From NCBI GenBank assembly GCA_963728075.1, contig CAVSIP010000003.1, forward strand, positions 372,001-436,000: DNA of 64,000 nucleotides, given 5' to 3'. The position numbers and the translations under genes were made by a program. Shown here piece by piece: positions 53,757-62,311 of the stretch. Below the pieces are notes generated by a model. It made no database searches, had not been told where the DNA came from, and saw only the letters and a list, made by a program, of their open reading frames with translations. Source of the DNA: CAVSIP01 sp963728075. GTDB lineage: Bacteria > Actinomycetota > Actinomycetes > JAFAQI01 > DASSKL01. The number at the start of each line of letters is the position of its first letter. Position 1 is the first letter of the stretch.

Positions 53757-55088
53757 ATGCAGCGCAAGTCCCTGCTCCGCGCCACGGCGGGGCTGGCGAC
53801 CGTGTTCATCGCGGCCGCGGCCTGCGGCGGCAGCAGCAACGGCGGCAGCAACAACAACGCGGGCGGTACGACCAAGAACGTGCCCGGTGTGACCGCGACG
53901 TCGGTGCTCATCGGCAGCCACCAGCCGCTCACGGGCCCGGCGGCGCCGGGCTACAGCGAGATCGCCCCGTCCGCCAAGGCGATGTTCGACTACATCAACG
54001 CCAACGGTGGGATCAACGGACGCAAGATCACCTACAAGTACCTCGACGACGCCTACAACCCGACCAACACGGTCAACGTCGTCAAGCAGCTGGTGCTGCA
54101 GGACCAGGTCTTCGCGATCTTCAACGGCCTCGGCACCCCGACCCACGAGAAGGTCATCGACTTCCTCAACCAGAACAAGGTGCCCGACCCGTTCGTCGCC
54201 TCCGGCTGCGCGTGCTGGGACCAGCCCCAGAAGTACCCGTACACCTTCGGCTGGCAGCCCAAGTACACGATCGAGGGCGCGGTGATGGGCAAGTACATCG
54301 CCGACAACTTCAAGGGCAAGAAGGTCGCGTACTTCTACCAGAACGACGACTTCGGCAAGGACGGCGTCACCGGCCTGGACAAGTACATCCCGAAGGACAT
54401 GGTCGTCGACCGGGAGACCTACACCGCGGGCAACACCGACATCGCCCCGCAGGTGCAGAAGCTGAAGAGCTCCGGCGCCGACATCGTGGTGTCGTTCAGC
54501 ATCCCGGCCTACACCGCGCTGCTGAAGCTCAACAGCCTCAAGCTCAGCTACAACCCGCAGCTGTTCGTCAGCAGCGTCGGCTCCGACCCGGTCACCCTGT
54601 CCGGCCTGCTGGAGGCGTTCGCCAAGCAGGGCGGCGCGAGCGTCCAGGGCAACGCGCTCATCCAGGGCCTGCAGACCGTCGGCTACCTGCCTCCGTACGG
54701 CGGCGCCAACGAGGGCCCGTGGGTCACGCTGTTCAAGAAGATCCACGACCAGGCGAAGCTGCCGTTCCCGTTCGACGGCAACGTCGAGTACGGCATGTCG
54801 GTCGCGTTCTCGTTCGCCGAGGCGCTGAAGACCGCGGGCAAGGACCTCACCCGCGACGACTTCGTCAAGGCGATCGAGAACACGAAGTACCAGGGCCCGG
54901 GCATCGTCCCGCTGACCTACAGCGCGACCGACCACGCGGGCTTCGACGGCGTGCAGATGGGTGTCATCAAGGGCAACACGATCGAGCTCGAGGGTGACCC
55001 CGAGGTCGTGGACAACAACCTGCAGGTGTCGAAGTCGAGCTACCAGCCGGCGAAGCCGGGCGACGCGGGGATCCTCCCGTCGTCGTGA
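53757..55088 (+). CDS. Periplasmic-type substrate-binding lipoprotein of HAAT family
   Basis: 443 residues. Signal peptide with basic start and lipobox AAAC (lipid Cys23), then a Gly/Ser/Asn linker and a LivJ-type two-lobed binding fold (VLIGSHQPLTGPAAPGYSEI, FDYINANGGINGRKITYKYL, VAYFYQNDDFGKDGV). It is the receptor of the livGFHM system upstream; 102 bp separate them, and a second promoter may lie there (a GTGACT ... GATAAC pair is only weakly convincing). Ligand unknown: such proteins bind amino acids, amides, urea or aromatic acids. Confidence 0.9.
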   Translation: MQRKSLLRATAGLATVFIAAAACGGSSNGGSNNNAGGTTKNVPGVTATSVLIGSHQPLTGPAAPGYSEIAPSAKAMFDYINANGGINGRKITYKYLDDAYNPTNTVNVVKQLVLQDQVFAIFNGLGTPTHEKVIDFLNQNKVPDPFVASGCACWDQPQKYPYTFGWQPKYTIEGAVMGKYIADNFKGKKVAYFYQNDDFGKDGVTGLDKYIPKDMVVDRETYTAGNTDIAPQVQKLKSSGADIVVSFSIPAYTALLKLNSLKLSYNPQLFVSSVGSDPVTLSGLLEAFAKQGGASVQGNALIQGLQTVGYLPPYGGANEGPWVTLFKKIHDQAKLPFPFDGNVEYGMSVAFSFAEALKTAGKDLTRDDFVKAIENTKYQGPGIVPLTYSATDHAGFDGVQMGVIKGNTIELEGDPEVVDNNLQVSKSSYQPAKPGDAGILPSS

Positions 55089-55108
55089 CCGACCGGCACC
55101 CGTAGCAC

Positions 55109-55144
55109 CGGAGGGCCGTCCCGCAGTCGCGGGGCGGCCCTCCG
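55109..55144 (+). terminator. Terminator after the first Liv cluster
   Basis: A 16-bp GC-rich stem (55109-55124 with 55129-55144), one G-U pair and a 4-base loop, 20 bases after the lipoprotein stop. No T-run. The MFS gene starts 16 bases later. Confidence 0.75.
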
Positions 55145-55147
55145 CAC

Positions 55148-55153
55148 TATGGT
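55148..55153 (+). promoter_or_regulatory. -10 box for a leaderless MFS transcript
   Basis: TATGGT ends 6 bases before the GTG start of the MFS gene, just after the terminator hairpin. Together with the absence of a ribosome site this suggests a leaderless mRNA. Confidence 0.4.
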
Positions 55154-55159
55154 TCGCGG

Positions 55160-56317
55160 GTGGCAGGTCGGCCGTGGCTGCGGGTGGCGCTGCTGCTGTT
55201 CGCCGTCGCGTTCGGCACCAACGTCTCGACGCCCCTGCTCGTGCTGTACCGGCACCGGCTGCACCTGTCGCCGACGAGCGTGACCGCGATCTTCGCGACG
55301 TACGCCGTCGGCCTCATCCTCGCGCTGCTGTTCGCCGGTCCCGGCTCGGACCGGGTGGGCCGCCGGCCGGTGACCCTGCTGTTCACGGCGCTCGCGGCGC
55401 TGGCCTCGCTCACGTTCGTGCCGGCCGCCGACCGTGAGCCGCTGCTGTTCGTCGCCCGGTTCCTGCAGGGGGTGGTGTCCGGGGCGGTGTTCAGCGTGGG
55501 CAGCGCCTGGCTGGCCGAGCTGTCCGCCGGCCACTCCCACGTCGCGGCCCGGCGGGCCTCGGTGGCCATGAACGCCGGGTTCGCCCTCGGCCCGCTCACC
55601 GCCGGCCTGCTGGGGCAGTACGTCGCGTGGCCGACCACGCTGCCGTACCTCGTCCACGTCGTGCTGACCGCGGCCGGGCTGGTGGTCGCCTGGCCGGCGG
55701 GGGAGACCCTGCGGACCGCGCGGCGCGGGCCGCTGCTGCAGCTGGGGCTGCCGCCGCAGGGGCGGTCGGTGTTCTGGCTGCTGCTGGCCCCCACGGCGAT
55801 CTGCGTCTTCGCCTTCCCGGCGACGGTCATCACCGCGCTACCGCTTGTGCTGCCGTCGGGTGTCCACGCGATCGCGGTCACGGGTCTGGTGGCCGGGCTG
55901 ACGCTCGGTGCTGCTGCCCTGGTCAGCCCGGGCGCGCGGCCGCTGGGCGCCTCGGCGGCGCCACTGGGACTGCTGCTCGGCGCCAGCGGCTTCGCGCTGT
56001 CGGTCACCGTGGCACGCGGAGCGGCGTGGCAGGTGCTGCTGCCGGTGGCGGTCCTGCTCGGCGCGGCGTCCGGGCTGTGCATGACCGCGGGGCTGGCCAT
56101 CGCGCAGGAGCTCGCCACCGATGCGACCCGGGGTGCGGTGAACGCGGCGTTCTACTCGGTCGTCTACCTGGGCTTCGGCACACCGGTGCTCATCACCGCG
56201 GTGTCCGGCGCGGCGCTGACCGTCCCGCTGTCCGCGCTGGCCGTCACGATCGCGCTGCTGGGTGGCTGGCTGTGGGTCGCCGGGCGACGCGTGCAGGTGG
56301 GCAGCGCAGCCGCCTGA
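55160..56317 (+). CDS. Major facilitator superfamily transporter
   Basis: 385 residues with about 12 hydrophobic segments. The MFS motif A between TM2 and TM3 is visible as GPGSDRVGRRPVTLL. Small-molecule exporter or importer of the drug/proton type; substrate unknown. The C-terminus converges on the RidA-hydrolase gene with only 7 bp between stops and just a weak 6-bp hairpin, so transcripts probably overlap. Confidence 0.87.
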   Translation: MAGRPWLRVALLLFAVAFGTNVSTPLLVLYRHRLHLSPTSVTAIFATYAVGLILALLFAGPGSDRVGRRPVTLLFTALAALASLTFVPAADREPLLFVARFLQGVVSGAVFSVGSAWLAELSAGHSHVAARRASVAMNAGFALGPLTAGLLGQYVAWPTTLPYLVHVVLTAAGLVVAWPAGETLRTARRGPLLQLGLPPQGRSVFWLLLAPTAICVFAFPATVITALPLVLPSGVHAIAVTGLVAGLTLGAAALVSPGARPLGASAAPLGLLLGASGFALSVTVARGAAWQVLLPVAVLLGAASGLCMTAGLAIAQELATDATRGAVNAAFYSVVYLGFGTPVLITAVSGAALTVPLSALAVTIALLGGWLWVAGRRVQVGSAAA

Positions 56318-56324
56318 GCTGGGC

Positions 56325-57536
56325 TCAGCCGTCCGCTCGCGCGACGCCGTCGAGGAAGTGGGCCACCACCGTGTTCCACAGCTGCGGCGCCTCGTAGTAG
56401 GGGGAGTGCCCGCAGCCGCTGATCTCGACCAGGCGAGCGTCGGGAAGCATCCCCGCCAGGGCCCTGACCGCCGCGGGAGGGAACAGCGGGTCGCGGTCAC
56501 CGACGACGCACAGCACGGGGGCGGTCAGGCGGCCGGCCTCGGCCGTCCCGCGGCGTGCCCCCGCCAGTCTGGGCAGGATGACGGCCGGGTCCGCGCTTCC
56601 CATGCGGCCGAGCGACTGGTACAGGTGGGCCAGCTCGGGACGTCGCGCGCTGAACGCCGGGTCGAGCGCGGGGTGGGCGCCGAGGGTGTCGTCGGCGGGC
56701 AGGGTCACGGACCTGCGGGCGAGGGCCGCGTCGATCTGCGGGGACACGAAGCCGCCGAGCGTGTCGGCGAGCACCACGCAACGGGCCAGCGCCGGGCGGG
56801 CGAGCGTGGCCCCGACCACTGTCCAGCCGCCCATGGACTGGCCGACGAGGTCCGCCCGGTCGATGCCGAGCGCGTCCAGGACCGCGAGCAGGTCGCCGGT
56901 GGCGACGTCCGGGCCGGACCGGCCGGCGTGGTCGGTGGATCGGCCGTAGCCGCGGTGGTCCCAGGTGAGCACCGGGCGGTCGGCGGCGAACGACGCCACC
57001 TGCTGGAACCACACCGCGTGGTTGCCGCCGGCACCGTGGCACAGGACCAGGGGAACGCCGTCGCCGGGACCGGACAGCTCGTGGTAGAGCTGCTCCCCGT
57101 CGTGGTCGACGAAGCCGGTGCGGCGCGGTACCGCGCCCGGCGTGGCGGCGGGTCGGGTGCTCAGCCGGGCGACGCACTCGATCTCCACCCGAGCGTCGAG
57201 GGCGAGGTCCACCCCGCCCACCGTGATCCGCGCCGGCGGGATGCCGTCGAAGAAGGCCGCGTACGCCTGGTTCATCGCCGCGAACTCGGCCATGTCGGCG
57301 AGGAACACGCTGACCTTCACCACGTCGGACAACGACGAACCGGCGGCGGCCAGGATGCGCTCGACGTTGCGCAGCGCCTGCGTGGTCTGCGGGCCGACCC
57401 CTCCCGGCACCAGCTCCAGGCCCTCCTCGGTGCCCAGCGTCCCGGAGACGAAGACGACGTCGTCGGCCACGCCGGCGTGCGCGAACTGCGGGAGCCGGCC
57501 CAGCCCGTCGACGATCAGTCGCTGCACCTGCGTCAT
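56325..57536 (-). CDS. RidA-domain / alpha/beta-hydrolase fusion (RutC-RutD-like)
   Basis: 403 residues with two catalytic domains. Residues 1-~128: RidA/YjgF/RutC fold, with the substrate-binding Arg (R103 in PPARITVGG) and E120 in ARVEIECVA. Residues ~140-400: alpha/beta hydrolase with nucleophile S234 (VGQSMGG), acid D349 (VVGDRDP) and H377 (GCGHSPYY), an oxyanion HGAGGN loop and WDHRGYGRS. In the pyrimidine-degrading rut operon, separate RutC (RidA type) and RutD (alpha/beta hydrolase) act in succession on an aminoacrylate/carbamate; a fusion would couple enamine deamination to hydrolysis. Function otherwise unproven: the hydrolase also resembles enol-lactonases (PcaD). Confidence 0.85.
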   Translation of the reverse strand: MTQVQRLIVDGLGRLPQFAHAGVADDVVFVSGTLGTEEGLELVPGGVGPQTTQALRNVERILAAAGSSLSDVVKVSVFLADMAEFAAMNQAYAAFFDGIPPARITVGGVDLALDARVEIECVARLSTRPAATPGAVPRRTGFVDHDGEQLYHELSGPGDGVPLVLCHGAGGNHAVWFQQVASFAADRPVLTWDHRGYGRSTDHAGRSGPDVATGDLLAVLDALGIDRADLVGQSMGGWTVVGATLARPALARCVVLADTLGGFVSPQIDAALARRSVTLPADDTLGAHPALDPAFSARRPELAHLYQSLGRMGSADPAVILPRLAGARRGTAEAGRLTAPVLCVVGDRDPLFPPAAVRALAGMLPDARLVEISGCGHSPYYEAPQLWNTVVAHFLDGVARADG

Positions 57537-57554
57537 GCCGCTCAGTCTGACCGC

Positions 57555-57809
57555 TCACTTCCAGCGGAAGTGCACGAAGATGCGGCCGAAGTTGTCCGAG
57601 TCCTTCTCGACCCGGTGGTACAGCGCCTTGATCTCCTTCTGCTCCAGGAAGCGCAGCACGCGCTTCTTCAGCTGGCCCGATCCCTTACCGGGGATGATCT
57701 CGACGAGGGGAGCCTTCTTCGCGACCGCCTCGTCGATGACCTGGCGCAGGGCGCGGTCGATCTCGCCCCCTCTGTTGTAGACGTCGTGGAGGTCGAGCTT
57801 CAGCTTCAT
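57555..57809 (-). CDS. Small Smr-domain protein
   Basis: 84 residues from ATG 57809. It is a lone Smr (MutS2 C-terminal type) domain: LDLHDVY near the N-terminus (usual LDLHG) and IIPGKGSGQLKKRVLRFL (usual HGxGxG, here GKGSG). Smr domains nick or bind branched DNA or RNA; stand-alone small forms are uncharacterised. The His of the second motif is replaced by Lys, so nuclease activity may be lost. The frame stays open far upstream on this strand but that is a GC artefact antisense to the AurF-like gene. Confidence 0.8.
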   Translation of the reverse strand: MKLKLDLHDVYNRGGEIDRALRQVIDEAVAKKAPLVEIIPGKGSGQLKKRVLRFLEQKEIKALYHRVEKDSDNFGRIFVHFRWK

Positions 57810-57866
57810 GCTCGCAGCATCCCAGGACCCGACCTTTGTTGATCCGGTGTCCAATACGGGCGCATC

Positions 57867-58841
57867 GTGACAGCCATGACGACCGTCGATGCGCCGCGCA
57901 CCGTTCCGGACGAGTACGTCTCGGGTGCCAAGGACGACGAGAGCTGGCGCACCCTGCTGGCGCGGCTGAACGACCTGTCCATCACCAAGCACTTCGACGC
58001 GTACGCCGACGTCGAGTGGGACTCGGCCGAGCTCGCGCTCGACCCGACCGATCCGCGCTGGGAGCTGCCGGCGGACGACCCGCTCGGCGCGACCGACTGG
58101 TACCGGTCGTTGCCGGCCGAGACGCGTGCGCGGCTCGGCTGCGAGACGGTCGCCAGCAAGATGAAGATCGGCCTGATCTTCGAGAACGTCCTCAAGCGCG
58201 GGCTGCTCGAGTTCGCCATGACGCTGCCCAACGGCGCGCCGGAGTTCCGCTACGCCTACCACGAGGTGATCGAGGAGGCGCAGCACTCGCTGATGTTCCA
58301 GGAGTTCGTCAACCGCACCGGCTTCGACGCCGAGGGGCTGACCGGGTTCGACAACCGGGCGACGCGCTGGGTCGTCGGCCTCGGCCGCCGGTTCCCCGAG
58401 CTGTTCTTCCTGTTCGTCCTCGGCGGGGAGGACCCGATCGACCACGTGCAGCGGCGGGAGCTGCGCAGCGACCGCGAGATCCATCCGCTGCTCGAGCGGA
58501 TCATGCGGATCCACGTGACCGAGGAGGCGCGGCACCTGTCCTTCGCGCGGCACTACCTCCGCCGCGCCGTGCCGCAGCTGCCGGCCCGGCGCCGGGCCCA
58601 GCTCGCCGTGGGTGCGCCGCTCATCCTCGGCGCGATGGCCCAGATGATGCTCATGCCGTCGCGCCGGCTGGTCGAGCGGTACGCCATCCCGCGGGACGTG
58701 CTCGACGCCGCCTACCGCGACAACCCCGCGCATCGCGCGGAGACCCGGGCGTCGCTGGCCAAGGTGCGCAGGCTGTGCGAGGACCTCGGCCTGGTGCGCA
58801 CCCCGTACCGGCGCATCTGGCGGCGGATGGGGCTCGACTGA
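57867..58841 (+). CDS. AurF-like diiron N-oxygenase family protein
   Basis: 324 residues (GTG 57867; ATG 57876 possible). Putative iron ligands match the AurF pattern: E106, E137 and H140 (EEAQH), E188 (GGED), then H216, E220 and H223 (IHVTEEARH), an H-x3-E-x2-H spacing identical to AurF. AurF and relatives oxidise aryl or alkyl amines to nitro or hydroxylamine groups; many members of unknown role exist in actinobacteria. The C-terminal part has a hydrophobic helix (about 247-262). Divergent from the Smr gene (58 bp apart). Confidence 0.82.
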   Translation: MTAMTTVDAPRTVPDEYVSGAKDDESWRTLLARLNDLSITKHFDAYADVEWDSAELALDPTDPRWELPADDPLGATDWYRSLPAETRARLGCETVASKMKIGLIFENVLKRGLLEFAMTLPNGAPEFRYAYHEVIEEAQHSLMFQEFVNRTGFDAEGLTGFDNRATRWVVGLGRRFPELFFLFVLGGEDPIDHVQRRELRSDREIHPLLERIMRIHVTEEARHLSFARHYLRRAVPQLPARRRAQLAVGAPLILGAMAQMMLMPSRRLVERYAIPRDVLDAAYRDNPAHRAETRASLAKVRRLCEDLGLVRTPYRRIWRRMGLD

Positions 58842-58847
58842 GCATGC

Positions 58848-58883
58848 GGACGGGGCGGCGGCCTGCCGGCCGCCGCCCCGTCC
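58848..58883. terminator. Bidirectional terminator, AurF-like / binding lipoprotein
   Basis: A perfect 16-bp GC-only stem (58848-58863 with 58868-58883) and a 4-base loop TGCC between two convergent genes, 7 bases after one stop and 15 before the other. Confidence 0.85.
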
Positions 58884-58897
58884 CGAGTCGTGCTGCC

Positions 58898-60175
58898 CTA
58901 CTGCTTGGCCGCCGAGGTGTAGTCGGCCATGTCCTTGCCCTCGTACAGGTCGCTCTGGACCGGGACCAGCTTGCCCAGGGCGTCCTTCTTCGGCTGGAAG
59001 ATGAACACCTTCTTCGACGGGGCCTCGCCCTTCTTGGAGTAGTCGAGCGGGGCGACGATGCCGCCGGTGTCGACCGCCGTCGAGGCACGGAAGGCGTTGG
59101 CCATGCCGTCCCGGCTGAGGTCCTTGTTGTCACAGGCGGACTTCATGACCTCGGTGAACGCCTTCGCCGCGGCGTAGCCCCAGGTGACACCGCCGTCGAC
59201 CTCGGCGTCCGGGTAGGCCTTCTGGTAGTTGGCCACCAGGTCCTTGACCGACTGGATGTCCGCGGACGGCATGGCCCACGAGGCGATGAGGTAGAGGTTC
59301 TTCTCCAGCTGCGGCCCGGCGGCGGTGTCCATGATGCCGGGCGCGAACACCGGGTTGTTGCCGAGGATCGGCACGTCGTACCCGATGGCCGCCTCGGTCG
59401 CCGCCGCGGACGCCGTCTGCTTCGGGCCGGTCGTGAGCAGGATCGCCTTCGCGCCCGCGTTCTTCAGGTTGGTGACCTGGGCGCTCACGTCGCTGTCCGT
59501 GGCCTTGATCTTCTGCTCGATGAGCTTCAGGCCGTTCTTCTGGGCGGCGAACTTGCTGCCGATGAGGCCGTTCTCGCCGTACTCACCCTCGAAGTAGATG
59601 TGGCCGATGGTGTCACCGCTCTTGAGCATGCCCTTCTCGATCATCCAGTCGATCCCGTCGACCATCTCGACCGGGTAGGACGTCCCCACCATCATGATGT
59701 CGGGGTTCGACAGCAGCGTCTCCGCCCACGAGGCGGGGATGGCCACCATGTTGTCCGAGGCGTAGTTCGGCAGCAGCGCCGTGTTCATCGGCGAGCCGAG
59801 GCTCTGCGGCAGTCCCAGCACGTTGTTGTTGACCTGCTGGTACAGCGTCACGGCCTGCTGCACGTCGTAGCCGTGGTCCTTGACCACGACATCGATCTTG
59901 CGGTTGCAGACGCCGCCGGCCGCGTTGACCTCGTCGAAGTACATCTTCTGGGCGTTGGTGATGCTCTTGCCGAGGGCGGCGAACGTGCCGTGCAGGTCGG
60001 TCAGCTCGCCGACGGTGATGGTGTCGGCGGTCACACCCGGACCGGTCTTGATCGCGTTGGCGTCGCTGCTCGACTGACTGCTGCTGGTGTTGTCGGACTT
60101 CGTGCTGCAGGCGCCGGCGAACAGCGCCAGCGCCGTGAAGGCCACGGCGACGCCGCGTACACCTCTCCCGTTCAT
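58898..60175 (-). CDS. Substrate-binding lipoprotein of HAAT family (second Liv system)
   Basis: 425 residues from ATG 60175. Signal peptide with a lipobox-like AGAC (Cys23), Ser/Asn-rich linker, then a LivJ-type fold (ITVGELTDLHGTFAALGKSI, MYFDEVNAAGGVCNRKIDVV, GHIYFEGEYGENGLIGSKFA). Clearly divergent from the 53757 lipoprotein, so a different ligand is likely. Last gene of the minus-strand liv operon; the gap to livM is 32 bp and holds a GGGAGG ribosome site. Confidence 0.9.
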   Translation of the reverse strand: MNGRGVRGVAVAFTALALFAGACSTKSDNTSSSQSSSDANAIKTGPGVTADTITVGELTDLHGTFAALGKSITNAQKMYFDEVNAAGGVCNRKIDVVVKDHGYDVQQAVTLYQQVNNNVLGLPQSLGSPMNTALLPNYASDNMVAIPASWAETLLSNPDIMMVGTSYPVEMVDGIDWMIEKGMLKSGDTIGHIYFEGEYGENGLIGSKFAAQKNGLKLIEQKIKATDSDVSAQVTNLKNAGAKAILLTTGPKQTASAAATEAAIGYDVPILGNNPVFAPGIMDTAAGPQLEKNLYLIASWAMPSADIQSVKDLVANYQKAYPDAEVDGGVTWGYAAAKAFTEVMKSACDNKDLSRDGMANAFRASTAVDTGGIVAPLDYSKKGEAPSKKVFIFQPKKDALGKLVPVQSDLYEGKDMADYTSAAKQ

Positions 60176-60207
60176 GCGGTGCTTCCCTCCCGTTGAGACC
60201 CGATGGG

Positions 60208-61428
60208 TCAGGTCGGCGTACGTGCCGACGGCTCGTGGTGGGGTCCGGCACCGAGCTCGGTGCGGGTACCGGATCCAGGGGTGTGGCCGGCGTCCGGGCC
60301 GTCGGCCGCGACGCCACGACGGCGCCGCCATCCACCGGAGAGGCGTCGGCCGACCGCGGCCAGCCCCCCCGGCTCGAACATGATCACGAGCACGATCGCC
60401 GCTCCATAGACGAAGCGGGCGAACGTACCCGGGTCGACACCGCCGCTGCCGGGCTGCGCGAGGAACCCGATCTTGTCGCTGTACTGCACCAGCAGCTGCG
60501 GGAGTGCGGAGACGAACACCGCGCCGAGCGCGGCACCGCCGACCGAGGCGAGGCCGCCGATGACGATCATCGCCAGGAAGTCGATGGACATCGTGAAGCC
60601 GAACGAGTCCGGCACGACCCGCTGGAACGCCAGGCCGAACAGCACGCCCGCGAGGCCCGCGTACATCGACGACACGATGAACGCCCCGGCCTTGTAGCGG
60701 CGGACGTCCACGCCGATGACCGAGGCGGCGACCTCGCTGTCGCGGACCGCGTTCAGCGCGCGGCCAGGGCGCCCCCGCACGATGTTCTTGGCCGTCACGT
60801 ACGACAGCACCACCAGGACCAGCCCGAGGTACCACAGCCGTTCCAGCCGGTGGAACGGCACGTTGAGGACGAAGAGGTCCGGGTCGTGGTCGGCGAAGTG
60901 GAACCCGCCGACGCTGAACGGGGTGATGGTGCGGCCGTAGAAGCCGCCGGTCACCGCGGAGGCGTTGAACAGCAGGTGCTGGCCGATGAACACCAGCGCC
61001 AGCGAGGCGATACCGAGGTAGATGCCGCGCAGGCGGCTGGAGATCGGGCTGAACAGCCCGCCGGCGATCCCTGCCGCGATGACGGCCAGCAGCATCGCGA
61101 CGATCGGCGGCAGCCCCAGGCCGTGGACCGTGTTCGTGCCCTGCGCCTGCTCGTGGCCGGAGAAGTACGCGTAGCCGTACGCGCCGATCGCGAGGAAGAA
61201 CGCGTGTGCCAGCGACAGCTGCCCGGTGACGCCGGTGAGCAGGTTCAGCCCGATGGCACCGATGACCGCCGACATCGCGAACAGGCCGGTCTGCAGCAGC
61301 GAGGTCTGCAGGTAGAAGGGCAGGACCAGGGCGACAGCCACGATCGCGAGTCGCAGCAGGAACCCCGCCGACGGCCGGCGTACGGAGGGCAGCCGTCGGG
61401 AGCGGCCGGCGGGGGAGGCCTCAGACAC
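60208..61428 (-). CDS. livM: Branched-chain-amino-acid-type ABC transporter permease (LivM-like, second system)
   Basis: 406 residues. About ten membrane segments, with GLNLLTGVTGQLSLAHAFFL, RALNAVRDSEVAASVIGVDV (EAA loop) and a cytoplasmic Arg/Gly-rich C-terminal tail. The start overlaps the livH stop by 8 bases. Confidence 0.9.
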   Translation of the reverse strand: MSEASPAGRSRRLPSVRRPSAGFLLRLAIVAVALVLPFYLQTSLLQTGLFAMSAVIGAIGLNLLTGVTGQLSLAHAFFLAIGAYGYAYFSGHEQAQGTNTVHGLGLPPIVAMLLAVIAAGIAGGLFSPISSRLRGIYLGIASLALVFIGQHLLFNASAVTGGFYGRTITPFSVGGFHFADHDPDLFVLNVPFHRLERLWYLGLVLVVLSYVTAKNIVRGRPGRALNAVRDSEVAASVIGVDVRRYKAGAFIVSSMYAGLAGVLFGLAFQRVVPDSFGFTMSIDFLAMIVIGGLASVGGAALGAVFVSALPQLLVQYSDKIGFLAQPGSGGVDPGTFARFVYGAAIVLVIMFEPGGLAAVGRRLSGGWRRRRGVAADGPDAGHTPGSGTRTELGAGPHHEPSARTPT

Positions 61429-62311
61429 GGGCCACCTCGCGGGTGCCGAACAGCCCGCTCGGCCGCCACAGCAGCACCAGGATCATGATCACGTACGGCA
61501 TGATCGATCCGAAGCCGTGGCCGAGGAAGCCGAGGTCGTTCTCGTACCCCGAGGTCATGGTCTCGGCGAGCCCGACGGTGATGCCGCCGGCCAGGGCGCC
61601 GCTGGTGGAGTCGAGCCCGCCGAGGATGGCCGCCGGGAAGGCGCGCAGGGCGATCAGCCCGGTGTTGTTGTCCAGGCCCGGGGTCGGGAACGCGGTGAGG
61701 AACACCGACGCCACGGCCGCGAGCACCCCGGCGATCACCCACGCGATCATGGAGACCCGCCCCTGGCGGATGCCCATCAGCGCGGCCGCCTCGCCGTCCT
61801 CGGCGGAGGCGCGCATCGCGATGCCCCAGCCGGTGTACTTCTGCGCCAGCATGAACAGGGTGATCAGCCCGACCGCGATGATGATCGCCCACAGCCGGGT
61901 CTGCGGGACGTGGTAGCCGCCGATGCTGACGACCTGGCTGCCCCAGGGGTCGCCGGGCGTGAACACCTTCGAGCCGATCCGCCGGGTGAGCTCGGTCAGC
62001 AGGATGATGTCCACGCCGATCGTGAGGATGGCGAGCGCGTTGACGTCCGAGCCGCGCAGCGGACGGATGAGGAACCGCTCGACGAGCAGCGCGGCGAACG
62101 CGGCCACGGCCGCTCCGACCACGAAGGCCAGCGGGAAACCGAGGCTGGCGTGCGTCTCCGCGATGACGAAGCCACCCAGCAGCAGCAGTGAGCCGTGCGC
62201 GAAGTTCACCACCTCGGTCGCCTTGAAGATGACGACGAAACCGAGCGCGATGAGCGAGTAGATGAAGCCGAGCGACACCCCACTGATGAGGAGCTCGATG
62301 AACTTCGTCAC
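61421..62311 (-). CDS. livH: Branched-chain-amino-acid-type ABC transporter permease (LivH-like, second system)
   Basis: 296 residues, about eight membrane segments. ELLISGVSLGFIYSLIALGF and VNFAHGSLLLLG are LivH hallmarks; the loop RASAEDGEAAALMGIRQGRV precedes TM6. Start and stop overlap the neighbours by 4 and 8 bases. Confidence 0.9.
   Translation of the reverse strand: MTKFIELLISGVSLGFIYSLIALGFVVIFKATEVVNFAHGSLLLLGGFVIAETHASLGFPLAFVVGAAVAAFAALLVERFLIRPLRGSDVNALAILTIGVDIILLTELTRRIGSKVFTPGDPWGSQVVSIGGYHVPQTRLWAIIIAVGLITLFMLAQKYTGWGIAMRASAEDGEAAALMGIRQGRVSMIAWVIAGVLAAVASVFLTAFPTPGLDNNTGLIALRAFPAAILGGLDSTSGALAGGITVGLAETMTSGYENDLGFLGHGFGSIMPYVIMILVLLWRPSGLFGTREVARV

Noticed and set aside
56317..56340. 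Terminator between the convergent MFS and RidA-hydrolase genes
   Set aside because: Only a 6-bp CTGAGC/GCTCAG stem is present, too weak compared with the 14-19-bp hairpins elsewhere in the window.
57810..58733. Upstream continuation of the Smr frame opposite the AurF-like gene
   Set aside because: Antisense to a well-supported gene, low-complexity Arg/Glu/Val translation, and Smr homology begins only at the ATG at 57809.
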